From positions 2,046,001 to 2,110,000 of the forward strand of contig NZ_CP063202.1 of assembly GCF_019904235.1 (NCBI RefSeq): a DNA stretch of 64,000 nt, read 5' to 3'. Positions 24,887 to 34,675 of the stretch are shown here, piece by piece. How positions within the stretch are numbered: position 1 is the stretch's first letter; every line of letters starts with the position of its first letter. Under the pieces are notes generated by a model. It did not search any database. It had not been told where the DNA came from and was given only the letters and a program-made list of their open reading frames with translations. Position numbers and translations under genes: made by a program. The stretch is from Erythrobacter sp. SCSIO 43205. Lineage in GTDB: Bacteria > Pseudomonadota > Alphaproteobacteria > Sphingomonadales > Sphingomonadaceae.

Positions 24887-26692
24887 ATGCCAACCTATAC
24901 CGCCCCGACGCGCGATACGCGCTTTGTCCTCAATGAAATGCTCGACCTTGCCAGCTATGGCAATCTGCCGGGCTTCGAAAATGCCACACAAGACATGATC
25001 GATACGATCGTCAATGAAGCGGGCAAGTTCTGCTCTGAAGTTCTCGCACCCATTAACCAGTCGGGCGATGAAGAAGGTTGCACCCGTCACGAAGACGGCT
25101 CAGTCACCACGCCGAAAGGCTTCAAGGAAGCGTATGACGCCTATGTCGAGGCGGGCTGGGCAACGCTGGCCAAGCCGGAGGAATTCGGCGGGCAGGGCCT
25201 GCCGCACACGCTTGCCATGGTGCTTGAAGAATTCACCGCGTCTGCCAACCAGGCCTTCGGAATGTATCCGGGTCTGACCAATGGTGCATCGGCGGCACTC
25301 GAAGCGGCTGGCACGCAGGAACAAAAAGAAGCCTATTTGCCCAAGATGATCACCGGCGAATGGTCGGGCACGATGAACCTGACTGAGCCACATTGCGGGA
25401 CTGATCTCGGCCTTATCCGCACCAAGGCAGAGCCGCAGAGCGATGGGTCATACAAGATCACTGGCACGAAGATCTTTATCTCGGCAGGTGAGCACGACCT
25501 CACCAGCAACATCATTCACCTCGTTCTGGCAAAAACGCCGGGCGCACCGGACAGCTCGAAGGGCATTTCGCTCTTTATCGTGCCCAAGTTCATCCTTGAT
25601 GAAAATGGCGAACCGGGTGAGCGCAATGGCGTGACCTGTGGCTCGATTGAGAAGAAGATGGGCATCCACGCCAACGCGACCTGCGTTCTCAACTATGACG
25701 GCGCGACTGGATATATGTTGGGCGAGGAAAACAAGGGGCTTGCTGCCATGTTCGTGATGATGAATGCAGCGCGCCTTGGTGTGGGTCTGCAAGGGCTTGC
25801 ACAGGCGGAAGTCAGCTATCAAAACGCTGTCACCTACGCGCTTGACCGTCGTCAGGGCCGCGCGCTTTCTGGCCCGGCTGAGCCAGAGGCAAAGGCCGAT
25901 CCGATCTTTGTACACCCCGACGTGCGTCGGATGTTAATGGACGCAAAGGTCTTTAACGAAGGGATGCGGGCCCTGTGCCTGTGGGGCGCATTGCAAGTCG
26001 ACCTCACTCATAAAGCTCAGACCGAGGAAGAGCGTCAACTAGCCGATGATCTTATCGGTCTGATGACCCCGGTCATCAAAGGCTATGGCACCGACAAAGG
26101 CTATGACATCGCCAACAATATGCAGCAGGTCTATGGCGGACACGGCTACGTCAAGGAATGGGGCATGGAGCAGTTTGTGCGCGACAGCCGCATTGCCATG
26201 ATTTACGAAGGCACCAACGGCGTTCAGGCAATGGACCTTTGCGGGCGCAAGCTTGCATCAAAAGGTGGCCGCGCGGTGCAGGCCTTCTTCAAGATGATCG
26301 ACGACGAGATTGCTGAAGCCAAGAGCAATGAGACGCTCGCCGACCTTGCGACCAAGCTTGAAAAGGCACTTGGTGAGCAGAAGCAGGCGACCATGTGGTT
26401 CATGCAGAACGCGATGGCGAACCCCAATCACCTGGGCGCTGGCGCACACCATTATATGCACATCATGGGCATTGTGACGCTTGGCTTCTTCTGGCTGAAA
26501 CAAGCCAAGACTGCGTCAGCCGCGCTTGCTGGCGACCCGCAAGACAAGGCGTTCTACGAAGCGAAAATGACGTCGGCAGCTTATTATGCAGAGCGCTTCC
26601 TGCCTGACGCAGGCGCGCTTCGCCGCAAGCTTGAAGCGGGCAGCGAGAACATGATGGCGCTTCCTGAAGAGGCGTTCTCGACCGCTGCATAA
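24887..26692 (+). CDS. Acyl-CoA dehydrogenase (600-residue type with C-terminal extension)
   Basis: FAD enzyme that introduces the alpha-beta double bond in an acyl-CoA. The N-terminal extension (MPTYTAPTRDTRFVLNEMLD) and the long C-terminal domain mark the DmdC/FadE-like branch of about 600 residues. The flavin-contact stretch EWSGTMNLTEPHCGTDLG and the catalytic-glutamate motif RIAMIYEGTNGVQAMDL are present. The substrate could be a medium-chain, branched or methylthio-propionyl CoA; sequence alone does not decide. It is expressed behind the MerR gene and closed by a strong terminator. Confidence 0.92.
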   Translation: MPTYTAPTRDTRFVLNEMLDLASYGNLPGFENATQDMIDTIVNEAGKFCSEVLAPINQSGDEEGCTRHEDGSVTTPKGFKEAYDAYVEAGWATLAKPEEFGGQGLPHTLAMVLEEFTASANQAFGMYPGLTNGASAALEAAGTQEQKEAYLPKMITGEWSGTMNLTEPHCGTDLGLIRTKAEPQSDGSYKITGTKIFISAGEHDLTSNIIHLVLAKTPGAPDSSKGISLFIVPKFILDENGEPGERNGVTCGSIEKKMGIHANATCVLNYDGATGYMLGEENKGLAAMFVMMNAARLGVGLQGLAQAEVSYQNAVTYALDRRQGRALSGPAEPEAKADPIFVHPDVRRMLMDAKVFNEGMRALCLWGALQVDLTHKAQTEEERQLADDLIGLMTPVIKGYGTDKGYDIANNMQQVYGGHGYVKEWGMEQFVRDSRIAMIYEGTNGVQAMDLCGRKLASKGGRAVQAFFKMIDDEIAEAKSNETLADLATKLEKALGEQKQATMWFMQNAMANPNHLGAGAHHYMHIMGIVTLGFFWLKQAKTASAALAGDPQDKAFYEAKMTSAAYYAERFLPDAGALRRKLEAGSENMMALPEEAFSTAA

Positions 26693-26714
26693 GCGCTGAT
26701 TTGATCCAGATCAC

Positions 26715-26751
26715 AAAGCCCTCGCCAGGTTTACGCTGGCGGGGGCTTTTT
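26715..26751 (+). terminator. Rho-independent terminator of the acyl-CoA dehydrogenase gene
   Basis: AAAGCCCTCGCCAG pairs with CTGGCGGGGGCTTT around a short loop and runs directly into a T run (CTTTTTTCC region). It lies 23 bases after the dehydrogenase stop. Confidence 0.9.
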
Positions 26752-26821
26752 CCTATGTTTGGGCGCTTGCCAGATGCGTGCTGTGGCAATAGCCTCCTGA
26801 AAAATTTGAAGGAGAGAGAAT

Positions 26822-29119
26822 ATGCGCGCGACCGTACACGGCTTGGGAGTGCTTCTGGCATCGAGCGCTCTGACATTACCAGCGCTCGCCGATGATCACG
26901 CGGGCGCAAGCAACAGCCCCTTCAAAGCCGAGATCACCCGCACAACCCATAACATCGCCCATATCGAAGCGGACACTTGGGAGGGCGTGGGCTACGGCGT
27001 CGCCTATGCCTATGCTGAAGACAATATCTGTATGCTGGCCGAAGATTTCGTCAGCGTGCGCGGTGAGCGGTCGATGTTCTTTGGCAATGAGGGCCAAAAC
27101 GAGCTTGGCCTCAGGAGCATGGACAATCTCACCTCGGATGTTTTCTTCCGCAGCCAGGTCGATCTGCCCGCTCTTCGCGCCGGGCTTGAGCAATCGAGTC
27201 CGGTCAATCAGGCACTGATTGCAGGATATGTGGCGGGCTATAACCGCTATTTGTTCGACAATCCGGTCTCGACCTTGCCCAAGGAATGCCGCGATGCGCC
27301 ATGGGTGCGCCCGATAACAAACGACGATATGCTGCGCCTTAACGAGAAAACGATGCTTTTGGCGAGTTCGCTGGCCTTTGCAGGGGCGATTGCCGGGGCC
27401 GAGCCGCCTTCAGGTGGTCAGGCCTCTAACGGTACCGAAACGCTCAATTTTCCGCCACCGCCCGAACCCAGCTACGGCAGCAATGGCTGGGCCTTTGGCA
27501 GCGATGTAACCGCAGATGGGAAGGGCCTTTTGATCGGTAACCCGCATTTTCCGTGGGAAGGGCCGGCGCGCTTCTGGCAAATGCACGTGCGCGGGCCCGA
27601 TGGCTATGACGTGATGGGCGTCGGGATTGCGGGGACGCCGCTCCCAACACTTGGCTTTAACAAGGATGTTGCCTGGACCCATACGGTGACCAAAGCGCGT
27701 CACTTTACCGCTTATATGCTGCAACTCGCGCCTGATGATCCGACCAGCTATATCGTCGATGGTGAAGTGGTGCCGATGGAGGAAACGCTTGTCACCATTC
27801 CCATGCCAGTTGGGGAGGAGCCAATCGAGCGGGTGATGTATTCAACCCGTTTCGGCCCGGTCATCACCATGCCGCAAGCGGGCGCTGTATGGACGCGGCA
27901 AATCGCCTTTACCTTGCGCGATGCGAACACCGGGAACCAGCGCGGGATGGACGCATGGCTTGGTATTGGCAAGGCGAGCAACGTCAGCGAGATTGAAACC
28001 GCGATCAGTGAGACACTGGGTATTCCGTGGGTCAACACCATCGCGGCCGACCGCAATGGCAATGCGCTTCACGCTGATATTACCGCTGTCCCTAATGTCA
28101 GTGCTGAGATGGCGAAGGAGTGCTCAACGCCTTTGTCGGCCCTTGTTGCTGGGCAAATAACATTGCTTGATGGAACCCGTTCGCAGTGCGACTGGATGGA
28201 GGCGCCGACCAAGGCAAGCGTGCCAGGGCTTTTGCCAGCCAGCGAACAGGCCTCGCGCACGCGCACTGACTATGTCACCAATTCCAACGACAGCTATTGG
28301 CTCAGCCATGCAGGCGAGCCTTACCGTGAGCTTTCGCCAATCCTTGGCACCTACAAAACCGAGCTCACGCTGCGCTCGCGCTCGAATTACACAGAGACGG
28401 AAGCGACACTTGCCGAGGCAAAGATCGATCATGCACGGGCAAAAGAGCTCGTCTTTGGCAATAAAGTGCTGGCCGCTGACATGGTTGTTGATGGTGTCGT
28501 GGAAGAATGCTCAGAAAAAGCGGGCTTGAGCAAGGCTTGCGAAGTCTTGGCTGATTGGGATCGCCGCGTAAATCTTGATAGCAAGGGCGCGCATCTCTTT
28601 CTCGCCTTTTGGGACAAGGTGAGGGGGCGCAAGGATCTTTGGGCAACGCCATTTGATCCCGAAGACCCGGTCAACACTCCGCGCGATCTCACCAGTGAAG
28701 GAACAGTACGGCTCAACCTTTACAAGGCTTTGAATGAAGCAGGGAGCGAGCTTGAGGAGAAAGGCATCCCTCTCGACGCGCCTTGGGGTATGATTCAAAC
28801 TCGCATGGATGGCGATGAGACTATCCCGATCCACGGCGCAACGGGCCTTGCGGGCATCCTCAATATGCAGGAATCGCGCGAAGTCGAAGGCGGGCTTACC
28901 CCGGTTCACGGTTCCAGCTACATCCAGATTGTCGGCTTTGATACGGATGGTCCGGTGGCCGATGCAGTGCTGAGTTACTCGCAGAGCACCAATCCCGCAT
29001 CGCCGTTTTACGCCGATCAAACTCGGCTTTACTCGGCGAAAGACTGGCACCGACTGCCATTCTCAGACGAAGAGATAGAAGCAGCGCGGATCGGCGAGAC
29101 GGTCACGATCAGTGAGTAG
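26822..29119 (+). CDS. Secreted penicillin-acylase-family N-terminal-nucleophile hydrolase
   Basis: A 765-residue Ntn-hydrolase precursor. The signal peptide (GLGVLLASSALTLPALADDH) directs it to the periplasm. An alpha-chain region is followed by the cleavage/nucleophile site YGSNGWAFGSD (serine near residue 220) and by NPHFPWEGPARFWQMHVRGP, which is typical of acylases acting on long-chain N-acyl amides (PvdQ, aculeacin and AHL acylases). The precursor would self-cleave into two chains. The substrate is open: acyl-homoserine lactone or a lipopeptide are possibilities, penicillin is unlikely. An AAGGAGAG site precedes the ATG. Confidence 0.9.
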   Translation: MRATVHGLGVLLASSALTLPALADDHAGASNSPFKAEITRTTHNIAHIEADTWEGVGYGVAYAYAEDNICMLAEDFVSVRGERSMFFGNEGQNELGLRSMDNLTSDVFFRSQVDLPALRAGLEQSSPVNQALIAGYVAGYNRYLFDNPVSTLPKECRDAPWVRPITNDDMLRLNEKTMLLASSLAFAGAIAGAEPPSGGQASNGTETLNFPPPPEPSYGSNGWAFGSDVTADGKGLLIGNPHFPWEGPARFWQMHVRGPDGYDVMGVGIAGTPLPTLGFNKDVAWTHTVTKARHFTAYMLQLAPDDPTSYIVDGEVVPMEETLVTIPMPVGEEPIERVMYSTRFGPVITMPQAGAVWTRQIAFTLRDANTGNQRGMDAWLGIGKASNVSEIETAISETLGIPWVNTIAADRNGNALHADITAVPNVSAEMAKECSTPLSALVAGQITLLDGTRSQCDWMEAPTKASVPGLLPASEQASRTRTDYVTNSNDSYWLSHAGEPYRELSPILGTYKTELTLRSRSNYTETEATLAEAKIDHARAKELVFGNKVLAADMVVDGVVEECSEKAGLSKACEVLADWDRRVNLDSKGAHLFLAFWDKVRGRKDLWATPFDPEDPVNTPRDLTSEGTVRLNLYKALNEAGSELEEKGIPLDAPWGMIQTRMDGDETIPIHGATGLAGILNMQESREVEGGLTPVHGSSYIQIVGFDTDGPVADAVLSYSQSTNPASPFYADQTRLYSAKDWHRLPFSDEEIEAARIGETVTISE

Positions 29120-29129
29120 CGAGTAGCGA

Positions 29130-29828
29130 TCAACCAAGACATTCGTCAAAAAGGGAAATCATCGCATTCCAGCTCTGCCGCTGCGCGCTGGCGTTATAGG
29201 CAGGGTTGACCTCGCCATCGAAGCGCGTGGGCATGGTAAATCCGTGATCGACACCTGAATAGGAATGGAAATGCCAATCCGCATTGGCAGCGTCCATTTC
29301 TTCCCAGAACGCCATAACTTGCGTGCGTGGGACCATCGCGTCGGCATCGCCGTGGCAGACAAGGATACGCGCGGTGATCGTGTCCTCTGCGGGAAGGGAT
29401 GTGTCGAGCAGGCCGTGAAAGCTGGCAACAGCAACCAAATCCTGACCCTCGCGCGCCATTTCAAGGACCGCCTTGCCGCCAAGGCAGTACCCGATTGCAA
29501 GCTGCGGCAGACCTTCGGTGAGGCCGCGCATCATATCGAGCGACGCGCGAAGACGTGTGCGCATTGCAACTGGATCGCGCGACAGGTCATTCATGGCGCT
29601 GAAGGCTTCATCGAAGTTTGAAGGCGCAGACGGTCCATAGAAGTCTGCGATAAAGACTGCGTAACCTTGCTCAACCAAACGCCGCGCTTTGTCTTCGACG
29701 CCGGGCGTGGTGTTCATAAACGTCGGGTAAATCGTAATCGCCGCGCGGGTCGCCCCGTTTGGCTTTGCAAACAGGCCTTTGAGCCCGGTGTCGCCATCGG
29801 TATATGCGATCGTTTCAAACCTGCTCAT
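29130..29828 (-). CDS. Dienelactone hydrolase-family protein
   Basis: A 232-residue alpha/beta hydrolase of the dienelactone hydrolase type with a cysteine nucleophile (AIGYCLGGKAVLEMA, Cys near 115), an acid in VCHGDADAMVP and a histidine in SGVDHGFTMPTRFD. The substrate is unknown; family members open lactones or act on small esters. I chose the ATG at 29828, which overlaps the upstream hydroxylase stop by one base (TGATG); the GTG just before is possible. Confidence 0.9.
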   Translation of the reverse strand: MSRFETIAYTDGDTGLKGLFAKPNGATRAAITIYPTFMNTTPGVEDKARRLVEQGYAVFIADFYGPSAPSNFDEAFSAMNDLSRDPVAMRTRLRASLDMMRGLTEGLPQLAIGYCLGGKAVLEMAREGQDLVAVASFHGLLDTSLPAEDTITARILVCHGDADAMVPRTQVMAFWEEMDAANADWHFHSYSGVDHGFTMPTRFDGEVNPAYNASAQRQSWNAMISLFDECLG

Positions 29829-30592
29829 CACACTTTCTCATTCGCCTCTGCGGTGGCAAAGGCCTCTTCCCATTTGTCAAAATTCTTGCGCGCGTCCTGA
29901 ACGAAGGGCGATTTGCGGATGGCCCAAAGCCATGCGTCATGGACGAGCTTTCCGAAAAAGCGCATCGGGCGCTTCACCTGAACCAATAAAATGACGCGCA
30001 TTTCTTCTGTCTCATTGGCGACCTGATGGACGAAGCAATCGTCGAAAATCAGCCATTCGCCATCCTTCCAATGTGCGCGCTGCCCTTCGACTTCTATCCA
30101 GCAGTTGGAGGCATCCTTAGGGATGTTCACACCCAGATGGCAGGTGATAAGCCCGCGAGTGACGCCGCGGTGAGGAGGGATGGTGGCGCCCGGATCAAGG
30201 ATGGAGAAAAACGCGGAATTGAGGTCCGGCACTGTCTCCATCAGCGCTGCGGTCTTCGGAGCGCGCGCGCAGTTTTCCGGCACCTTGTAGCCATAGCCAA
30301 TAAGGAAAAACGAACGCCATTTGCCATCGCGCCCGGTGTTGCGGTGGTCAGGTGATAGCTCGCGCAAGGGAGGGATGGCGTCGCGATGCTTGATGACTGC
30401 TTCGGCTTCCGCCGCGATCTCTTCCCAATGCTCGGCGATTTCCCTTGTCCACGCGAAATGCTCCTCGCTCAGGATCGGCTCAACCGGGATCTTGGAGCTG
30501 GCGGTGCTGATACGGTCGATACGCGAGCGCAATTTCGACCCTACGCGGATAATCCAGGGCCGTGTTTCAGGCCCCTTTTCATAGTCTTGCAT
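29828..30592 (-). CDS. Aspartyl/asparaginyl beta-hydroxylase-domain protein (LpxO-like)
   Basis: A 254-residue Fe(II)/2-oxoglutarate oxygenase of the Asp/Asn hydroxylase family. The iron ligands sit in DPGATIPPHRGVTRGLITCH and in GEWLIFDDCFVHQVANETEE, followed by the 2OG-binding arginine (MRVILLVQVKRPMRF). Bacterial relatives include LpxO, which 2-hydroxylates a lipid A acyl chain at the inner membrane. No clear transmembrane helix is visible, so substrate assignment is uncertain. It is co-translated with the hydrolase downstream. Confidence 0.85.
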   Translation of the reverse strand: MQDYEKGPETRPWIIRVGSKLRSRIDRISTASSKIPVEPILSEEHFAWTREIAEHWEEIAAEAEAVIKHRDAIPPLRELSPDHRNTGRDGKWRSFFLIGYGYKVPENCARAPKTAALMETVPDLNSAFFSILDPGATIPPHRGVTRGLITCHLGVNIPKDASNCWIEVEGQRAHWKDGEWLIFDDCFVHQVANETEEMRVILLVQVKRPMRFFGKLVHDAWLWAIRKSPFVQDARKNFDKWEEAFATAEANEKV

Positions 30593-30616
30593 CAGTCGAT
30601 CCCCCCATGCGGGTCG

Positions 30617-31537
30617 TTATTCTACGGGTAAAAAGTCGGGCACTGAAAGATAGCGCTCACCCGTGTCATAGTTAAAGCCCATCACGCGCGCGCCTGCATC
30701 CAGATCAGGCAGTTTTTGCGCGATTGCCGCAAGCGTTGCGCCCGATGAAATGCCAACCAGCATCCCTTCTTCACGTGCGGCCCTTCGTGCCATTTCCTTA
30801 GCCTCGTCCGCATCCACCTTGATCGCGCCGTCAATGGCATCGGTGTGCAGGTTTTCGGGGATGAAGCCAGCGCCAATCCCCTGAATCGGGTGAGGGCCGG
30901 GCTCACCGCCATTGATGACAGGCGAGAGCACAGGTTCGACGCCATACGCCTTGAACCCGCTCCAGTGCTTTTTCAATTCCTCAGCGCACCCCGTCAGGTG
31001 GCCGCCTGTGCCAACGCCGGTGATCATCACATCAATCGGCGTGTCGGCAAAATCGGCAAGGATTTCCTGAGCCGTGGTGCGCGCGTGAATCGCGGGGTTT
31101 GCCCCATTGTCAAACTGGCTCGGCATCCACGCCCCTTGCGTTGTCTCAACGATCTCGCTGGCCCGTGCGATAGCACCTTTCATGCCCTTTTCTTTAGGAG
31201 TTAGATCGAATGTGGCGCCATAGGCCAGCATCAGGCGGCGGCGCTCTATCGACATACTTTCAGGCATGACGAGAATCAGCGTGTAGCCCTTGACCGCAGC
31301 GACCATCGCAAGGCCTATGCCGGTGTTACCGCTGGTCGGCTCAACGATGGTACCGCCCGGCTTAAGCAAGCCCTTGGCCTCCGCATCCTCGACCATCGCA
31401 AGCGCAATGCGATCCTTGATCGAACCACCCGGATTGCCGCGCTCGGATTTGATCCAGACCTCATGATCCGGGAAAAGCCTGGAGAGGCGGATGTGCGGTG
31501 TTGCCCCGATAGTCTCAAGAATGTTGGCGGCTTTCAT
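30617..31537 (-). CDS. cysK: Cysteine synthase A (O-acetylserine sulfhydrylase)
   Basis: PLP enzyme making cysteine from O-acetylserine and sulfide. The PLP lysine lies in [20 protein letters not shown], the substrate loop is [15 protein letters not shown], and the phosphate-binding [10 protein letters not shown] loop follows. The 306-residue length is standard. It sits 33 bases downstream of the MFS transporter start region's neighbour and 25 bases ahead of the hydroxylase, probably in its own small operon. No riboswitch or obvious Cys regulator site was seen. Confidence 0.95.
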   Translation of the reverse strand: MKAANILETIGATPHIRLSRLFPDHEVWIKSERGNPGGSIKDRIALAMVEDAEAKGLLKPGGTIVEPTSGNTGIGLAMVAAVKGYTLILVMPESMSIERRRLMLAYGATFDLTPKEKGMKGAIARASEIVETTQGAWMPSQFDNGANPAIHARTTAQEILADFADTPIDVMITGVGTGGHLTGCAEELKKHWSGFKAYGVEPVLSPVINGGEPGPHPIQGIGAGFIPENLHTDAIDGAIKVDADEAKEMARRAAREEGMLVGISSGATLAAIAQKLPDLDAGARVMGFNYDTGERYLSVPDFLPVE

Positions 31538-31569
31538 GGATCAGCTCCCTTTGGGTTTAACTCTTGCCC

Positions 31570-32832
31570 TCAATCTACCAGATCATCCGGCGGATCGAAG
31601 GTCTTTGTTGTGCGAAGCACCGGGAATATTTGGCTCCACGCGATTACGGTTACAATTGCGCCTACGCCGCCTGCGACCAATGCTGCGACCGGACCGATGG
31701 CGTAAGCGAGCGCGCCAGAAAAGGCATCGCCCCCTTCGTTCGATGCGCTGATGGTCATCATGCTGACCGAGGAGACGCGGCCACGCTTATCATCGGGCGT
31801 GTGCAATTGGATAAGCGATTGGCGCACATAGACGCTGAACATATCAGCAGAGCCAATGATGAACAGCATCGCCAAGCTCAGCGCCATGTGCCGCGAAAAA
31901 GCAAAAACGATTGTCGCCAGACCAAAAACAAACACCGCCCACAGCATTTTGGGCCCGACGTTGTGGCGCAAAGGACGAACGGAGAACCATGCTGCTGTCA
32001 GTGCAGCCCCTATCCCCGGTGCCATGGCAAGCTGCGCCAGGCCATCTGCGCCTACGGCAAGAATATCACGCGCGAACACCGGAAGAAGCGCGTTTGCGCC
32101 GGCTAGGAAAACCGCGAAGAGGTCCAGCGTAATCGCGCCCAAAACCATCTTGTTGCGGCCCACATACTGCAGACCATCGACAATCGCGCCGATGGGACGT
32201 TGGTCCTTTTTCATGGCAGGCTGGGGCACTTTTCCAACGAGGCTGAGCGAGACAAACCCCAGCAAGAACAGGCCAAAAGCAACGATGTAGGGAAGGGCAG
32301 GCAGGATCGCGTAGAGATAGCCGCCCATCGCCGCACCAAGGATAGAGCCCATTTGCCAGGCAACAGTCGAGACAGCGATGGCCGTTGGCAAGAGCTCTTT
32401 GGGCACAAGGTTCGGGGCAAGGGCGGAAAGGGCAGGGCCGGCAAAACCGCGCGCGATGCCAAGAAGCACGGCGACCCCGAACAGTATCGGCAGGCTCAAC
32501 GTGCCCTCATGAGTGAACCATCCAAGGATACTGGCGCAAACCAGCTGCAGGAGAATGGTCAAAAGACCCAGCTTTCGCCGGTCAAATTTGTCCGCAGCCA
32601 GCCCTGTAAAGGGGGTAAGGACGAACAATGGCAAAAACTGTAACAGGCCAATCAGCGCCAATTGCCCGGAGGCCGCTGGAATGCTCATCCCCCCATCGCG
32701 TGCCAGATTATAGGTCTGCCACCCGATGATCAGGATCATCGCATATTGCCCAAGCGTCATCGCAAAGCGCGATGTCAAATAGGCTCTGTAATTATGGACC
32801 TGAAGTGGGTGATTGGGGGAAGGCGTAGTCAC
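31570..32832 (-). CDS. MFS exporter (EntS-like)
   Basis: About twelve membrane helices over 420 residues; proton-driven exporter of the EntS/MFS-1 group. Helix one begins NYRAYLTSRFAMTLGQYAMI and the loop between helices two and three holds LAADKFDRRKLG, the usual motif A. I chose the GTG at 32832 (MTTPSPNHPLQVHNYRAY), since the seven extra residues from the upstream GTG look non-coding. The cargo is unknown; a siderophore or toxic compound is typical for this group. Confidence 0.87.
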   Translation of the reverse strand: MTTPSPNHPLQVHNYRAYLTSRFAMTLGQYAMILIIGWQTYNLARDGGMSIPAASGQLALIGLLQFLPLFVLTPFTGLAADKFDRRKLGLLTILLQLVCASILGWFTHEGTLSLPILFGVAVLLGIARGFAGPALSALAPNLVPKELLPTAIAVSTVAWQMGSILGAAMGGYLYAILPALPYIVAFGLFLLGFVSLSLVGKVPQPAMKKDQRPIGAIVDGLQYVGRNKMVLGAITLDLFAVFLAGANALLPVFARDILAVGADGLAQLAMAPGIGAALTAAWFSVRPLRHNVGPKMLWAVFVFGLATIVFAFSRHMALSLAMLFIIGSADMFSVYVRQSLIQLHTPDDKRGRVSSVSMMTISASNEGGDAFSGALAYAIGPVAALVAGGVGAIVTVIAWSQIFPVLRTTKTFDPPDDLVD

Positions 32833-32902
32833 GCCTACGCCATGACAGCGCACACGCCTATTGCCAAGCGTAGGCTTTCGTCAGCGGTGTAAAGCTTTGG
32901 TT

Positions 32903-33241
32903 TTAGCGGTTCCTGCGCAGGCGCGGATTCGGCTGAAGCGTGTCGATCATTGCTACAAAATCATCGAGACGAATGATGCGTTCAAACTGGAAACCTGCGC
33001 GTTCTTCTCTGGTCCAGATGACATAGGCTTCGATCCGGCCAACCACAGGCAGACGGATAATCACCCGGTCACCGCGCGCCAATTGCTTGCTGTCATCGAC
33101 CATAAAGCCGTGGGCCGAAATGTTGCAGACGTGCAAGTTAAGGTCGCCGGCGGAAAAATGCTCGACGATCACAGGGAAATCCACCGGATGCCGCGCAGCA
33201 CGCCGCATATCGGTTACACTCAGATTTGCTCCGGCTGACAC
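32903..33241 (-). CDS. PilZ-domain cyclic-di-GMP receptor
   Basis: A 112-residue stand-alone PilZ protein. The c-di-GMP signature is present: RRAARHPVDFPV (RxxxR type) followed by NISAHGFMVD (the [D/N]xSxxG motif). It therefore probably binds c-di-GMP and changes partner activity in motility or surface attachment; the partner is unknown. The start is a GTG with GGAGGG eight bases upstream. A CTAA-N7-TTAA sequence overlaps the leader and resembles a CtrA half-site pair, but it is too close to the start for a confident call. Confidence 0.88.
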   Translation of the reverse strand: MSAGANLSVTDMRRAARHPVDFPVIVEHFSAGDLNLHVCNISAHGFMVDDSKQLARGDRVIIRLPVVGRIEAYVIWTREERAGFQFERIIRLDDFVAMIDTLQPNPRLRRNR

Positions 33242-33322
33242 AGGTCTAACCCTCCATTAACTTGCCCCACGAACCAGGCGGGGTTTGCCGTGAATGGAAG
33301 ATAAAGGCTGATATTTGGTAAA

Positions 33323-33353
33323 GCGGCGCGAAAATTTTTCAAAATCGCGCCGC
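33323..33353 (-). terminator. Hairpin downstream of tyrS, probable terminator
   Basis: Perfect nine-base arms GCGGCGCGA and TCGCGCCGC enclose a 13-base A/T-rich loop, 16 bases after the tyrS stop on the minus strand. The following TTTACC tail is only weakly U-rich, so termination strength is uncertain. Confidence 0.55.
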
Positions 33354-33368
33354 GGCAAAGACCGTGCC

Positions 33369-34595
33369 TTAAGGCGTAATCAGCCCGTGCTTTTTCTTGC
33401 CAAGGCTCAGTTTCAAGGACTGACCTTCATGAACGTGAACCACATAGCCTGCATCCAGAATCACGTCGCCGTCGATCTTGACCGCGCCTTCGGCAATTTT
33501 GCGCTTGGCCTCGCCATTGGATGCGGTAAAGCCGATCCCGGTAAGGATGTGGAGCAAACGCTCACCGCCTGCGCCCGCTGAATAGCTCGGCAAATCTTCG
33601 CCAGCGCCGCCGCCGGCAAAGGTGTCGCGCGCAGTTGATTCTGCTGCTTTGGCCGCCTTTTCCCCGCGCACCAGGGCAGTGATTTCATTGGCGAGAATTG
33701 TCTTCGCCTCGTTGATTTCAGCGCCCTCAAGCGCTTCAAGCCGGGCGATTTCGTCCAGCGGCAAATCGGTGAACAGCTTGAGGAAGCGGCCCACATCGCG
33801 GTCATCCACATTGCGCCAATATTGCCAGAAATCGTAAGCCGGAAGCGCGTCTTCATTCAGCCACACGGCCCCGGCCGCCGTCTTGCCCATCTTCGCGCCA
33901 TCAGCAGTGGTCAGCAGCGGCGTCGTCAGCCCGAAAAGCTCGCGGCCTTCCATCCTACGGCCCAACTCCATGCCATTGACGATATTGCCCCACTGGTCCG
34001 ATCCGCCCATCTGCAGCGCACAGTCGTATCGCCGGGCAAGTTCTACAAAGTCATAGGCCTGCAAGATCATGTAGTTGAATTCGAGGAAGGTGAGCGGCTG
34101 TTCACGATCAAGGCGCAGTTTGACTGAATCGAAGGTCAGCATCCGATTGACAGTGAAGTGCGGGCCGACATCGCGCAGAAGTTCGATATAGCCGAGCTTT
34201 GAAAGCCATTCATCATTGTTGACCATCACTGCATCCGTGGGGCCGTCGCCGAAGGTCAGCAGCTTTTCAAACACTGTGCGGATCGACGCGATATTGGCAT
34301 CAATCCCTTGTGAAGTGAGCATCTTGCGGCTTTCATCCTTGCCTGAAGGATCGCCGATTTTTGTGGTCCCGCCGCCCATCACAACGATTGGCTTGTGCCC
34401 TGACTGTTGGAGACGGCGCAGCATCATGATTTGCACGAGGCTGCCGACGTGCAGGCTCGGCGCGGTCGCATCAAAGCCGATATATCCAGGCACAATTCCC
34501 TTGGCCGCACGCTGGTCGAGCGCGCCGGGGTCAGTGATCTGGTGAATGTAACCGCGCTCGTCGAGAAGGCGCAGAAGTCCGGATTCGTAAGTCAT
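33369..34595 (-). CDS. tyrS: Tyrosyl-tRNA synthetase
   Basis: Class I synthetase for tyrosine (408 residues). The HIGH-type motif appears as [14 protein letters not shown] and the KMSKS-type loop as [14 protein letters not shown]. Tyrosine-binding residues lie in [20 protein letters not shown] with [12 protein letters not shown], and a C-terminal S4 RNA-binding domain ends the protein ([17 protein letters not shown]). It is a stand-alone gene with a hairpin downstream and diverges from the DOMON-like gene. Confidence 0.97.
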   Translation of the reverse strand: MTYESGLLRLLDERGYIHQITDPGALDQRAAKGIVPGYIGFDATAPSLHVGSLVQIMMLRRLQQSGHKPIVVMGGGTTKIGDPSGKDESRKMLTSQGIDANIASIRTVFEKLLTFGDGPTDAVMVNNDEWLSKLGYIELLRDVGPHFTVNRMLTFDSVKLRLDREQPLTFLEFNYMILQAYDFVELARRYDCALQMGGSDQWGNIVNGMELGRRMEGRELFGLTTPLLTTADGAKMGKTAAGAVWLNEDALPAYDFWQYWRNVDDRDVGRFLKLFTDLPLDEIARLEALEGAEINEAKTILANEITALVRGEKAAKAAESTARDTFAGGGAGEDLPSYSAGAGGERLLHILTGIGFTASNGEAKRKIAEGAVKIDGDVILDAGYVVHVHEGQSLKLSLGKKKHGLITP

Positions 34596-34675
34596 AGCGC
34601 GATGCGCTTAACAGTGTGGGCGAGGGGCGGCTAGAGCCTTGCACGCTCCTCTCCACTCCGCGATAGGTGGCGATC

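Noticed and set aside
26822..29119. Penicillin acylase as an antibiotic-resistance gene
   Set aside because: The family is broad and most members act on other N-acyl amides; nothing here supports beta-lactam breakdown.
33242..33258. CtrA binding site before the PilZ gene
   Set aside because: CTAA-N7-TTAA is one base off the consensus, and it overlaps the Shine-Dalgarno only a few bases from the start, leaving no room for a promoter.
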